From contig CATQHX010000025.1 in assembly GCA_958296065.1 (NCBI GenBank), positions 62,001 through 126,000 of the forward strand: a stretch of DNA of 64,000 nucleotides, given 5' to 3'. The stretch comes from Vicinamibacterales bacterium (GTDB lineage Bacteria; Acidobacteriota; Vicinamibacteria; Vicinamibacterales; UBA8438). A program made the translations under genes and the position numbers. Shown piece after piece: positions 11,073 through 22,810 of the stretch; the stretch's first letter is position 1, and each line of letters opens with the position of its first letter. The notes beneath the pieces were generated by a model that searched no databases, had not been told where the DNA came from, and saw only the letters and a list, made by a program, of their open reading frames with translations.

Positions 11073-11099
11073 AGAAGTGGGCATTTTGCCCACTTCTTT
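11073..11099 (+). promoter_or_regulatory. Hairpin followed by T-rich run upstream of rimP (leader attenuator/terminator candidate)
   Basis: Perfect 10-bp stem AGAAGTGGGC-ATTTT-GCCCACTTCT then TTTG. Confidence 0.7.
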
Positions 11100-11145
11100 G
11101 TGTTTCAGGGCTCAGTTACAGCGGTCAACGCGGGGGTAAGGCAGG

Positions 11146-11673
11146 GTGAAGCCCGGTGAAGGCCGGGTTGCGCAGGTCTGGGCCATCGCGGAGCGGGTCG
11201 CCCGTGACTTCGGTCTCGACGTCTTCGACGTCCAGCTCCGACGCGAATCGGCGGGCTGGCTGCTGCGAATCGTCATCGACCGGCCACCGAGCGCGACCGG
11301 GGAGAATGGCAACGCGACGGGCGAGTCAGTCACCCTCGACGATTGCCAGCGGGTGAGCACGGACGTCAACGTCGTACTGGATGTCGAGTTCGATTTCGAG
11401 CACCCGTACACGTTGGAAGTGTCGTCGCCGGGCCTTGATCGCCCATTGCGGCACCTGGGAGACTGCCGGCGCTTTCGGGGCCGGCTAGCACGGTTCGTGA
11501 TGTCGGAAGCCGTGGACGGTCAGCAGTTCATCTGCGGGCGGATCGCAGGCGTCGAGCCGGGCGACGAGGAACCGCAGGATTCGCGGGGCCGTGTTGTGGT
11601 GAACGTCGGGCGGCGGGTCCACCGCATCCCGTGGGCGCTGGTGACGAAGGCCCGGCTGGAAGTGGAGTTGTGA
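11146..11673 (+). CDS. rimP: Ribosome maturation factor RimP
   Basis: ORF with VSTDVNVVLD...YTLEVSSPGLDRPL; upstream of nusA. Confidence 0.92.
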   Translation: MKPGEGRVAQVWAIAERVARDFGLDVFDVQLRRESAGWLLRIVIDRPPSATGENGNATGESVTLDDCQRVSTDVNVVLDVEFDFEHPYTLEVSSPGLDRPLRHLGDCRRFRGRLARFVMSEAVDGQQFICGRIAGVEPGDEEPQDSRGRVVVNVGRRVHRIPWALVTKARLEVEL

Positions 11674-11712
11674 AGTCGTGGCGCATGCCGGGGCAAGCGC
11701 GCGCGAGAGCAC

Positions 11713-13095
11713 GTGATGAGCAATCCGCTGCAACAGACGATCGAGGCGCTGGCCAAGGAGAAGGGCATCGAGCCCGACGTCATCGTTACGGCCATTGAGG
11801 ACGCGGTCCTGACCGCCTCGCGCAAGTACTACAGATCGACCGAGAACCTGCGAACGAAGTTCAATCATGAGACGGGTCAGGTCGAGTTGTTTTCGGTTCG
11901 GCAAATCGTCGAGGAAGTGACCGACCCCCTGACGGAGATCTCACTTGCCGAGGCGCAGGAGCTCTACGGTGACGAGGCGGAAGTCGACATGGAGATCGAG
12001 TTCCCCAAGCCGACCGACGTGCTCGGACGCATCGCGGCGCAGACGGCGAAGCAGGTCATCTTCCAGAAGGTGCGCGAAGCGGAGCGCGACAACGTCTACG
12101 CCCTGTACAGCGACCGGGTGAGCGAGGTGGTCAGCGGTACCGTCAAGCGATTCGAGAACGGCGACATCGTGGTGGACACCGAGCGGGTCGAGGCGCTGCT
12201 TCCAAGGCGCGAACAGTCGCGCGCCGAAAACTACACCACCGGCGACCGGGTCCGTGCGGTCATCCGCGAGGTCAACAAGAACACGAAGGGCCCTCAGATC
12301 ATCCTGTCCCGTACCGACCCGACGCTGCTGGTCAAGATGTTCGAGCAGGAGGTCCCCGAAATCTACGACGGGACGGTCACCATTCGCGGCGCGGTCCGCG
12401 AAGCCGGGGATCGGGCCAAGGTCGCCGTGCACTCGCGCGAGCGCGACGTCGATCCCGTCGGTGCCTGCGTAGGCATGAAGGGCACGCGGGTGCAGGCCAT
12501 CATTCGCGAGCTGCGCGGCGAGAAGATCGATATCGTCGAGTGGTCGGAAGACCCCGTGGTTTTCGTGACCAACGCCATCAGCCCGGCCAGAGTCCAGCGT
12601 GTGACCGTCGTCGACCACGAGGAATCGATCGTCGAAGTGGTCGTCGAGGATCGCCAGCTCTCGCTTGCAATCGGCAAGAAGGGCCAGAACGTCCGCCTCG
12701 CGGCCAAGCTCACCGGCTGGAGGATCGACATCAAGAGCGAGGAAGAGAAACGACGTGAGGTGGAAGCGCAGTTCGAGGAGCTCGAGGAGGGCGACGAGGC
12801 CGGCACGCTCATGTTGCCCGGACTGGACGAGACGCAGCTCCTGCGCCTGAGCGAGGCAGGGCTGGACACGGCCGACCGTCTTCTCGAAGTCGAAACCGCG
12901 GCTCTGGCCGAGGTGGCGGGTGTGGACGAACCCACCGCCCGAGATCTGCAGGCCGCGGTTCAGGAACAGGTTGCCGCCGCCACGAGAGCAGCGGGCACCC
13001 CCGACGACGTGGATGACGCCTCGATAGCCCAGCCGGCGGGAACGACGCCCCCGCCGGCGGCGGATGCGCCCGACGAGACACCGACAGTAGAGTGA
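11713..13095 (+). CDS. nusA: Transcription termination/antitermination protein NusA
   Basis: ORF with S1, KH domains (DPVGACVGMKGTRVQAI...ERIDIVEW-like); start likely 11716. Confidence 0.95.
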   Translation: MMSNPLQQTIEALAKEKGIEPDVIVTAIEDAVLTASRKYYRSTENLRTKFNHETGQVELFSVRQIVEEVTDPLTEISLAEAQELYGDEAEVDMEIEFPKPTDVLGRIAAQTAKQVIFQKVREAERDNVYALYSDRVSEVVSGTVKRFENGDIVVDTERVEALLPRREQSRAENYTTGDRVRAVIREVNKNTKGPQIILSRTDPTLLVKMFEQEVPEIYDGTVTIRGAVREAGDRAKVAVHSRERDVDPVGACVGMKGTRVQAIIRELRGEKIDIVEWSEDPVVFVTNAISPARVQRVTVVDHEESIVEVVVEDRQLSLAIGKKGQNVRLAAKLTGWRIDIKSEEEKRREVEAQFEELEEGDEAGTLMLPGLDETQLLRLSEAGLDTADRLLEVETAALAEVAGVDEPTARDLQAAVQEQVAAATRAAGTPDDVDDASIAQPAGTTPPPAADAPDETPTVE

Positions 13096-16000
13096 GAGCG
13101 CCCGTGGGCACAATTCGCATCTACAAGATCGCTGAAGTTCTCGGCATTCCGAGCCAGGAAGTCGTCCAATTGCTGCGCTCCCAGCACGGGATCGAAGCCA
13201 AGAGCGCCTCGAGCACCGTGGAAGAGATCGTGGCCCGGCAGTTCGCCGAGCGGCTCGCGCGCAAGCGAAACGTCACCCTGCCGGCCGGCTCGCTCTTCTC
13301 GCAACGGCCGGCCACGAGACGTGGGGGGCGCGGTGCGGCCGCACCGGAAGCGGTGGCACCCGCAGCGCCGAAGCTCGGCCCGCCGCGGCTGGTCAAGTCC
13401 GCCAAGGCGGCCAAGGCGGCAGCCGAGGTAGAGACCAGCGACGCCGAGGCAACAGCGGTCACACCGGTGGCGCCCGCAGCGGATCCGCCGACGGCAACGC
13501 CCTCGTCCGCCACCGCTCCCCCGTCCCCGGCCGCGCAATCAGCGGCGGAACCGACCCCATCCCCGGCGCCGCCCGCCGCGGCACCGCGGCCGCTGCCGTC
13601 GGCGCCACGGCTCAGGGTCGAGGGCGCGCCGCGCCTGCGGGTCGAAACGCCACGCATCCGTGTAGAGGAACCGTCCCCGGCGGAAACGGAGACTCCCGGC
13701 GCCGAGGTCGAAGCGCCTCTCCCGAGCGTCGTGGCCAAGGAAACTTCGCGCGTCGAGACCGACCCGCCCCCCGTCGAGGCCAAGGAAGCACCACCCGCCG
13801 GGGCCGGACCGCCCCGGACTCAGGTCGAGAGAACTCCGGCCGCCGCGGCCGCGCCGCAGCGCGTCGAATCCGAGAAGTCCCTGCGGGTCGAGGCCGAGTC
13901 ACCTCGTACCGACGATGACGCGCCCGCTGTGGTGACAGTCGATCCGCCTCGCGTCCAGGTCGAAGGAATGCCGCTGCAGCAGAGTGAGAACATGGCACGG
14001 GTCGCCGCCGAGGCGATCCCCCCGGTAAAACTGAAAGCCCCGCCGCCCGAGGCGGAGAAACCTCCCGTCGCGGTCGAACCGATCGCGGCCGCACCGTCCG
14101 TCTCGTCGAACGTTTTGTCGACACCTCCGACCGCCGGAGCATCTTCCGGAACACGGCGGCCCAGCTCTCGACTCGCACTCCGACCGACCGGGCGCGTGGT
14201 CCCTCCACGGCTGCGGCTGCGAATCGAGGAACCAAAACCGCCGAAGCCGCGCCCCACGGCCCCGGCGGCATTACCGAGAATGCCCGTTGTCCGACCGACG
14301 CCGCCGGCCGCCACGGCCACGCCGGTCGCGCGACCGCCACTCGGAGGCCCGCGGCCGTTGCCGTCGCAACCGGTGCGCCCTCCGGGGGTGCGTCCGTTGC
14401 CGCCCCGACCGGCCGTCGGTTACCGACCGCCGCCGCCACGGCCGCATCACCGCCCGGGCGGACGGCGCGCCCATTACCGGCGCACGAGATCTCAAACTCC
14501 GGCCACACCGGCCCCTCCGCCTCCGATTACGCGGACCATCACGCTGGCCGAGGGCATGACCGTCAAGGATCTGGCCGAGCGCCTGGAGGTCAAGCCGAAG
14601 GACGTGCTGAAGAAGTTGATCGAACGGCGCGTGATGATGACCATCAACACGACGCTCGATCCCGAAACCGCGACGACCATCGCGCGGGAGTTCGGCGCGG
14701 ACGTGAAGATGCGCACCTTCGAGGAGGAAATGGTCGTCATCGAGGCCGAGGAGGCGAAGCCCGACGACCTGATCGTCCGCGCCCCGGTCGTGACCGTCAT
14801 GGGACACGTCGACCACGGCAAGACGACCCTGCTCGACGCCATCCGCGAGACGAAGGTTGCGGAAGGCGAGGCCGGTGGAATCACACAGCACATCGGTGCG
14901 TATTCGGTGCAGGTAAACGGCCGCAAGATTGTCTTCCTCGACACGCCGGGTCACGAGGCATTCACGTTGATGCGGGCTCGCGGAGCGCAGGTGACCGATG
15001 TGGTAATCCTCGTCGTCGCCGCCGACGATGGAGTGATGCCGCAGACGCAGGAAGCAATCGACCATGCGCAGGCCGCAAGCGTGCCCATCATCGTCGCCAT
15101 CAACAAGATCGACAAGGCGGACGCCAACCTCGATCGGGTCAAGAAGGAACTGGCGGAGCGCGGGCTGACCCCTGAAGACTGGGGCGGATCGACGGTCACC
15201 GTGCCCGTCTCGGCGAAGAAGCGGGACAACCTCGACGGCCTTCTGGAAATGGTCCTGCTGGTGACCGAGCTCGAGGAGCAGAAGGCCAACCCGAAACGCG
15301 CCGCAACCGGTACCGTGCTGGAGGCGAAGGTGGACCGCGGCCGCGGACCGGTCGCCACAATCCTGGTGCAGGACGGCACGCTGCACGTCGGCGACAACTT
15401 CATCGCAGGGGTCGTGGTCGGGCGCGTCCGCGCGTTGCTGGACGACCGGCTGCAGAAAACGAACGAGGTCGGGCCTTCCAGTCCGGTAGAGGTTCTCGGC
15501 CTGACCGGACTGCCCCAACCCGGTGACGCCTTTCAGGCCGTGGCGGATGCGGCAAAGGCACGGCAGATCGCTGTGCTGCGCCAGAACCAGGCCAAGGAAA
15601 AGGCGCTCGGCGGACGCGGCCAGCGGCTGACCCTCGAGTCGCTCCAGCAGCAGTTGTCGGAAGGCGAGGCCAAGGAGCTGCCAATCATCATAAAGGCGGA
15701 CGTGCAGGGATCCGCCGAGGTGCTGGCCGACTCGCTCGGCAAGCTGGGCGACGAACGTGTCAAGACCCGCATCATTCATACCGGCGTCGGCGCCATCAGC
15801 GAATGGGACGTGTTGCTGGCCTCGACCTCGAACGCGATCATCATCGGATTCAACGTCCGCCCCGACCGCAACGCCACCTCCGTGGCGGAACGCGAAGGGG
15901 TCGACCTTCGCCTCCATTCGGTCATCTACGATGTCATCGATGAATTGAAGAAGGCACTGGCCGGCCTGCTCGATCCGACGACGAAGGAGGTCAAGCTGGG

Positions 16001-16289
16001 TGCCGCCGAGATCCGGCAGACGTTCAAGGTCCCCAAGTTCGGTACGGCGGCCGGTTGCATGGTCACCGAGGGCGTCATCACCCGCGCCGGCAACGTCCAG
16101 GCCCGGATCGTGCGGGACGGCGTAGTCGTGCACGAGGGACGCATCGGATCGCTGCGCCGCTTCAAGGACGACGTCAACGAAGTGCGGAGCGGCCTGGAGT
16201 GCGGTCTGGCGTTCGAACGCTTCGCCGATCTCAAGCTCGGCGACGTCGTCGAGTCGTTCACCGTGGAGAAGGTCGCCGCGACCGTCTGA
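13092..16289 (+). CDS. infB: Translation initiation factor IF-2 with long Pro/Ala/Glu-rich linker
   Basis: [33 protein letters not shown]; likely start GTG 13104 ([14 protein letters not shown]). Confidence 0.95.
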   Translation: MRAPVGTIRIYKIAEVLGIPSQEVVQLLRSQHGIEAKSASSTVEEIVARQFAERLARKRNVTLPAGSLFSQRPATRRGGRGAAAPEAVAPAAPKLGPPRLVKSAKAAKAAAEVETSDAEATAVTPVAPAADPPTATPSSATAPPSPAAQSAAEPTPSPAPPAAAPRPLPSAPRLRVEGAPRLRVETPRIRVEEPSPAETETPGAEVEAPLPSVVAKETSRVETDPPPVEAKEAPPAGAGPPRTQVERTPAAAAAPQRVESEKSLRVEAESPRTDDDAPAVVTVDPPRVQVEGMPLQQSENMARVAAEAIPPVKLKAPPPEAEKPPVAVEPIAAAPSVSSNVLSTPPTAGASSGTRRPSSRLALRPTGRVVPPRLRLRIEEPKPPKPRPTAPAALPRMPVVRPTPPAATATPVARPPLGGPRPLPSQPVRPPGVRPLPPRPAVGYRPPPPRPHHRPGGRRAHYRRTRSQTPATPAPPPPITRTITLAEGMTVKDLAERLEVKPKDVLKKLIERRVMMTINTTLDPETATTIAREFGADVKMRTFEEEMVVIEAEEAKPDDLIVRAPVVTVMGHVDHGKTTLLDAIRETKVAEGEAGGITQHIGAYSVQVNGRKIVFLDTPGHEAFTLMRARGAQVTDVVILVVAADDGVMPQTQEAIDHAQAASVPIIVAINKIDKADANLDRVKKELAERGLTPEDWGGSTVTVPVSAKKRDNLDGLLEMVLLVTELEEQKANPKRAATGTVLEAKVDRGRGPVATILVQDGTLHVGDNFIAGVVVGRVRALLDDRLQKTNEVGPSSPVEVLGLTGLPQPGDAFQAVADAAKARQIAVLRQNQAKEKALGGRGQRLTLESLQQQLSEGEAKELPIIIKADVQGSAEVLADSLGKLGDERVKTRIIHTGVGAISEWDVLLASTSNAIIIGFNVRPDRNATSVAEREGVDLRLHSVIYDVIDELKKALAGLLDPTTKEVKLGAAEIRQTFKVPKFGTAAGCMVTEGVITRAGNVQARIVRDGVVVHEGRIGSLRRFKDDVNEVRSGLECGLAFERFADLKLGDVVESFTVEKVAATV

Positions 16290-16322
16290 CGAGGGCACCT
16301 CCGCCAGGCGCCAGCCGATCGA

Positions 16323-16607
16323 ATGCCTGCCGTCGGGTTGTTGACCGTCGATCTCCACTTTCCTGGTGCGCGCTCGCTGAAGGACAAGCGACGGGTTCTT
16401 GCCAGCGTCAAGGACCGTGTCCGAAAGCTGAACGTTTCGCTGGCGGAAATCGATCATCTGGACGCCCACCAGAGAACGCGCCTGGGCATCGTCGCGGTGG
16501 CATCCCATCGGGATCACGTGGATCGCATGCTGGACGGGGTCGTCACGGAAATAGAGCGCCGGGATCCGGGACTCGTGCTGGCGACCGACCTGCAGTGGTT
16601 GAGTTGA
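16323..16607 (+). CDS. DUF503 family protein
   Basis: ORF VGLLTVDLHFPGARSLKDKRRVLASVKDRVRKLNVSLAEID; between infB and rbfA. Confidence 0.85.
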   Translation: MPAVGLLTVDLHFPGARSLKDKRRVLASVKDRVRKLNVSLAEIDHLDAHQRTRLGIVAVASHRDHVDRMLDGVVTEIERRDPGLVLATDLQWLS

Positions 16608-16622
16608 CGGCACCGGAGAGGC

Positions 16623-17036
16623 ATGGCAGAGGGCAATCGGATCCGGCGCGTCGCGCAACGCGTGCGAACGGAACTCTCGGTGCTCCTCGCCCGCTCCGTT
16701 CGCGATCCGGGCCTCCTGGGCTTGACGGTCACCGACGTCAGGATGACCGCCGATCTCCAGCTTGCACGCGTCTACTACACGCTCCTCGAGGACAGCGACC
16801 GGCGCGGCGCGGCGCGGGGGCTTCGTCGGGCGCAACCCTACCTGCGGCGCGAAATCGGCCAGCGCCTTCAGCTTCGCCAGGTTCCGGAGATACGTTTCGT
16901 GTACGACGATTCCGCCGAGCAGCAGGATCGCATCGCCCGGATCTTCGAGGAGATCGAAGAGCAGCGGAACTCGGTCAGCTCATCCAACGAGGAGCCGGAC
17001 TACCCTGTCGAAACGGAAGATACGGATGGCGCCTGA
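16623..17036 (+). CDS. rbfA: Ribosome-binding factor A
   Basis: ORF RIRRVAQRVRTELSVLLARSVRDPGLLGLTVTDVRMTADLQLARVYYT. Confidence 0.92.
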   Translation: MAEGNRIRRVAQRVRTELSVLLARSVRDPGLLGLTVTDVRMTADLQLARVYYTLLEDSDRRGAARGLRRAQPYLRREIGQRLQLRQVPEIRFVYDDSAEQQDRIARIFEEIEEQRNSVSSSNEEPDYPVETEDTDGA

Positions 17037-18018
17037 GGCGATCGGCCCCATCGCCAAAGCCCTGAGGGACGGAACGAGTTTCGTGCTTTCCTCGCACGCC
17101 CGGCCGGACGGCGACTCCATCGGCTCACAACTCGCGCTCACGCACACCCTGCGGGCCCTCGGCAAGACGGTACGTATCGTCAACCACGATCCGCCACCCG
17201 CGTACTTGGAAACGCTTCCGGGAGTGACGGACGTCGAAGTGGCGGATTGCGTGTACGACCGCTTCGACGCGGCAGTCGTGCTGGAATGCGGCACGCTCGA
17301 TCGTACCGAGGTCACCGGGCTGGATCGCCAACCTGTCATCAATATCGATCACCACGCGGGTAACGCGATGTACGGTGTGCTCAACTGGTTCGATCCGAGC
17401 GCCGCGGCCTGCGCCGAAATGGTCCATGACCTGATCGCCGTGCTCGGCGTTCCCTTGACCCCGGCGATCGGCGCGGCCCTGTACGCCGGTATCCTCACCG
17501 ACACCGGCTCGTTCCGGCATGCGAACATCAGCGCCCGAACGTTCGAGACTTGCCGCAACGTGGCCGCGTGCGGCGTCGACGTCGCCGACCTCGCGGCCGC
17601 GATCTACCAGAACAGCTCGCTCGGCAAGCTGCGGCTGACCGGACGCCTGCTGCACGAGATGCGGCTCGAGGCGGGCGGTCGGATCGCGATTCTCCGCGTC
17701 GACGAGACCCTCCTCCACGACACCGGCTGCCCCGCCGACGACATGGAGGGCGTGATAAACCTTCCGCTGGCAGCCCGCAGTGTCGAAGCGGTAATCATGA
17801 TCAAGACGACGGACGGAGTGACCCGGGCCAGCCTGCGGTCGAAGGGCGTCGTCGATGTCCGCGCGGTCGCCGCGACATTCGGCGGGGGTGGCCACCGCAA
17901 CGCCGCCGGCTGCACGTTGGAGGCACCTGCCTCCGAGATCGAGCGGCGCCTGGTCTCGCGCACGGTAGCGGCGATCGAGCGGGCCGGACACCTGCGCCCG
18001 GCCGAACCACGCGCCTGA
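17026..18018 (+). CDS. nrnA: DHH/DHHA1 bifunctional oligoribonuclease/PAP phosphatase
   Basis: SSHARPDGDSIGSQLAL, NIDHHAGN, GGGGHRNAAG; ATG 17026 in frame with ORF 16762..18018. Confidence 0.88.
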   Translation: MAPEAIGPIAKALRDGTSFVLSSHARPDGDSIGSQLALTHTLRALGKTVRIVNHDPPPAYLETLPGVTDVEVADCVYDRFDAAVVLECGTLDRTEVTGLDRQPVINIDHHAGNAMYGVLNWFDPSAAACAEMVHDLIAVLGVPLTPAIGAALYAGILTDTGSFRHANISARTFETCRNVAACGVDVADLAAAIYQNSSLGKLRLTGRLLHEMRLEAGGRIAILRVDETLLHDTGCPADDMEGVINLPLAARSVEAVIMIKTTDGVTRASLRSKGVVDVRAVAATFGGGGHRNAAGCTLEAPASEIERRLVSRTVAAIERAGHLRPAEPRA

Positions 18019-18020
18019 AA

Positions 18021-18950
18021 ATGGACGGAGTGCTGGTCGTCGACAAGCCGTCCGGGCCGACGTCGCACGATGTCGTTGCTCATGCCCGGCGCTCGCTCGG
18101 GGTCAGGCGGGTCGGGCACATCGGAACGCTGGATCCCATCGCCACCGGCGTGCTGCCGCTCGTGGTGGGGCGCGCGACGAGGCTGGCGTCGTTGCTTTCC
18201 GCCGGGCGGAAGACCTACGACGGCGGTATCCTCCTGGGCGTCTCCACCGACACCTACGACGCCACCGGAACGGTCACCGCAGACGCCCGGGATCGCATGG
18301 GCACCGGCCTGGTCAAGGCCCCGGACCGACAGGTGCTCGAAGAGGCCGTGCAAGCGTTCGTCGGCACCCGGGCGCAGCAACCGCCCCCGTTCTCGGCAAA
18401 GAAGATCCACGGCGTACGCGCGTACAAGCTGGCTCGCCGCAACCAGGCGGTCGCCCCGGACCCGGTCGACGTGACCGTGCATGCGATCGACGTTCTGGAG
18501 GTCGACGGCGTGCGGGTCAGATGCCGGGTCACCTGCGACACCGGTTTCTACATGCGTGCGTTCGCCCACGAGCTCGGAGCGGCACTCGGGTGTGGAGCCT
18601 GCCTGGAGACACTGCGGCGGGAACGCAACGGGGCGTTCGACCTGAGCGCCGCGGTCCCGCTGGACGAACTCGCGGAGCGGGGGCCCGCCGTCGCGGACCG
18701 GATGGTGCCCCTCGACGAGCTGCTGCCGGAGGTTCCGCGGGTGGTGCTGACCGAGCACGGCGCCCGGCGCGCGCGGCACGGCAACGACCTGACCGCCGCC
18801 GACGTGATCTCGTCCAGCGCGGGGTGGACCGCGGGGGACGCGACCTTCGGCCCGGCGCTGGCCAAGCTGTACAGCGGTGACGGCACCCTGATCGCCATTG
18901 CGAAGGCCGGCACCGCCCGGCTTTTGCACCCGACTATCGTTCTAGTGTAG
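18021..18950 (+). CDS. truB: tRNA pseudouridine(55) synthase
   Basis: MDGVLVVDKPSGPTSHDVV...GHIGTLDPIATGVLPL from ATG 18021. Confidence 0.94.
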   Translation: MDGVLVVDKPSGPTSHDVVAHARRSLGVRRVGHIGTLDPIATGVLPLVVGRATRLASLLSAGRKTYDGGILLGVSTDTYDATGTVTADARDRMGTGLVKAPDRQVLEEAVQAFVGTRAQQPPPFSAKKIHGVRAYKLARRNQAVAPDPVDVTVHAIDVLEVDGVRVRCRVTCDTGFYMRAFAHELGAALGCGACLETLRRERNGAFDLSAAVPLDELAERGPAVADRMVPLDELLPEVPRVVLTEHGARRARHGNDLTAADVISSSAGWTAGDATFGPALAKLYSGDGTLIAIAKAGTARLLHPTIVLV

Positions 18951-19004
18951 GATCGCGGTTTGAACAGAGTACAGAGTAAGGAAAGAGTAGAGAGGTAGTT
19001 GCAC

Positions 19005-19274
19005 GTGGCGCTGGCCAAGGAGCGGAAGTCCGAATTGATTGGCTCGTATCGCCTGCATGACAGCGATACCGGATCCCCGCAGGTGCAGATTGCGATTCTC
19101 AGCGAACGCATCACGTATCTGACCGAGCATTTCAAGACCCACGCCAAGGACCACCATTCACGTCGTGGCCTGCTGCAACTGGTCGGCCGGCGTCGTCGTC
19201 TCCTCGACTACCTCAAGGGTAAGGATTCCGAGCGGTACTCGACTCTGATCAAGAGCCTCGGAATCCGCAAATAG
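19005..19274 (+). CDS. rpsO: 30S ribosomal protein S15
   Basis: [35 protein letters not shown]...[20 protein letters not shown] start 19005. Confidence 0.96.
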   Translation: MALAKERKSELIGSYRLHDSDTGSPQVQIAILSERITYLTEHFKTHAKDHHSRRGLLQLVGRRRRLLDYLKGKDSERYSTLIKSLGIRK

Positions 19275-19370
19275 GCGCGAGACGAAGACCGGTCCCGACC
19301 GGACCGCTGCCCGCCTCTCCGCACAACGCGCCGGGACCAAGAATCGTCCCGAGAACTGGAGCCCATCCCC

Positions 19371-21572
<2,202 letters not shown>

Positions 21573-21581
21573 TCTAGCGCC

Positions 21582-21611
21582 CCGAAACGCCTCGCTGGCT
21601 TGGCGTTTCGG
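21582..21611. terminator. Hairpin downstream of pnp in convergent intergenic region
   Basis: CCGAAACGCC-tcgctggctt-GGCGTTTCGG, 10-bp perfect stem. Confidence 0.65.
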
Positions 21612-21634
21612 CCCATCCGCCCCCGCTCCATGAC

Positions 21635-21673
21635 CTTGCGCCGCAGAACTCACTCTGCGTTCTACGGCGCAAG
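21635..21673. terminator. Second hairpin between convergent pnp and M48 gene
   Basis: CTTGCGCCG c AGAAC ... GTTCT a CGGCGCAAG, 14 paired bases with one mismatch. Confidence 0.55.
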
Positions 21674-21697
21674 CTCCCAGGCGCCGTCGACCCGACC

Positions 21698-22810
21698 CTA
21701 CCCCTTGGAAGCTGCGGCGCGGGCTCCCGCCATGCGCGTAGCCAACGGCGGGTGCGAGTGGAAGAACCATTCGACCAGCCGCGACGGTCGTTCCTCGGCG
21801 AGGTACTGTGCGCTCACGCGCCGCAGTCCCGACACGAACGCATCGAGGTTGCCGGTCACCCGAAGTGCATACCGATCGGCCCTGCGCTCGTGCCAGCGTG
21901 AGAGCGTGTTCACGATCGGCGCCGACGCCACCGTCACGGCTCCGTACACGAGCGACAGCAACGGCAGGCTGGCGGGGTCCCACAACCCGGCGACCCCGGG
22001 TAACGGCAGCAACGCCGCCAGCACGCTGTTCGCAGTCCAGAACGCCGCCAACGACAGCGCGGAAGTGCAGACGATCATCTGCCACAGGTCCCAGTGCACG
22101 TGGTGCCCGATCTCGTGCGCGATGATCACTTCGATCTCTTCGTCGCTGTAGTCCTCCAGCAAGGTATCCGAAACCAGGATCCGCCGTGACGGCCCGATGC
22201 CGACGACCGCGGCGTTGGCGGTGTCGGTCGCGGACCCGACCCGCCATTCGTGGATGGCGATGACCGGCGCCCGGGCTCGGCGGGTCAGCGCCTGCAGCCG
22301 CGCCTGCAAGGCGGGTCGCCGCAGCGGCTTGGTGCGCCTCGCGACCGCCGCGGACGCCAGCGTGGCCTGGATCACCGACGTCAGGAGGTAACCTGCCCCC
22401 GCGACCTTCCACCACGTGTCGGGCCAGATTCCGATCGCCGCGTAGACGGCTACCGCGGCGGCCGACCAACCGGCCACGCGAACGCCGATGGTCTGTCCCA
22501 GGCCAGGCAGCCAGTCCCCGAGCGACTGCCGCGAGAGCCCGAATCGACGCTCGAGGAAGAACTCGGCGTGAACCACGAACGGCAGCGCCGCCAACTCGGT
22601 GGCAAGGCCGAGCGCCGCGGCCAGAACACCGACGCCGAGCACTACCTGCAGTGCCGCCGGCAAGTCCGGAAGGCCGAGAAACGCCTCGATAACGGCCGCC
22701 GGATAGCCCCAACCGGCGGCCGCGACGAGGACCCCCACCCGCGCAAGGAACGCGAGTTGACGGCTCCGGCGCCTCAGCCGGTGAAAACGACGCGCCTTGC
22801 CCTCGTTCAC
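21698..22810 (-). CDS. M48 family (Ste24/HtpX-like) membrane metalloprotease
   Basis: ORF with VIIAHEIGHHVHWD and multiple TM segments; GTGA overlap with smc stop. Confidence 0.9.
   Translation of the reverse strand: MNEGKARRFHRLRRRSRQLAFLARVGVLVAAAGWGYPAAVIEAFLGLPDLPAALQVVLGVGVLAAALGLATELAALPFVVHAEFFLERRFGLSRQSLGDWLPGLGQTIGVRVAGWSAAAVAVYAAIGIWPDTWWKVAGAGYLLTSVIQATLASAAVARRTKPLRRPALQARLQALTRRARAPVIAIHEWRVGSATDTANAAVVGIGPSRRILVSDTLLEDYSDEEIEVIIAHEIGHHVHWDLWQMIVCTSALSLAAFWTANSVLAALLPLPGVAGLWDPASLPLLSLVYGAVTVASAPIVNTLSRWHERRADRYALRVTGNLDAFVSGLRRVSAQYLAEERPSRLVEWFFHSHPPLATRMAGARAAASKG

Noticed and set aside
14271-16835. 854-aa minus-strand ORF opposite infB
   Set aside because: Antisense shadow of IF-2, with no domain-like features.
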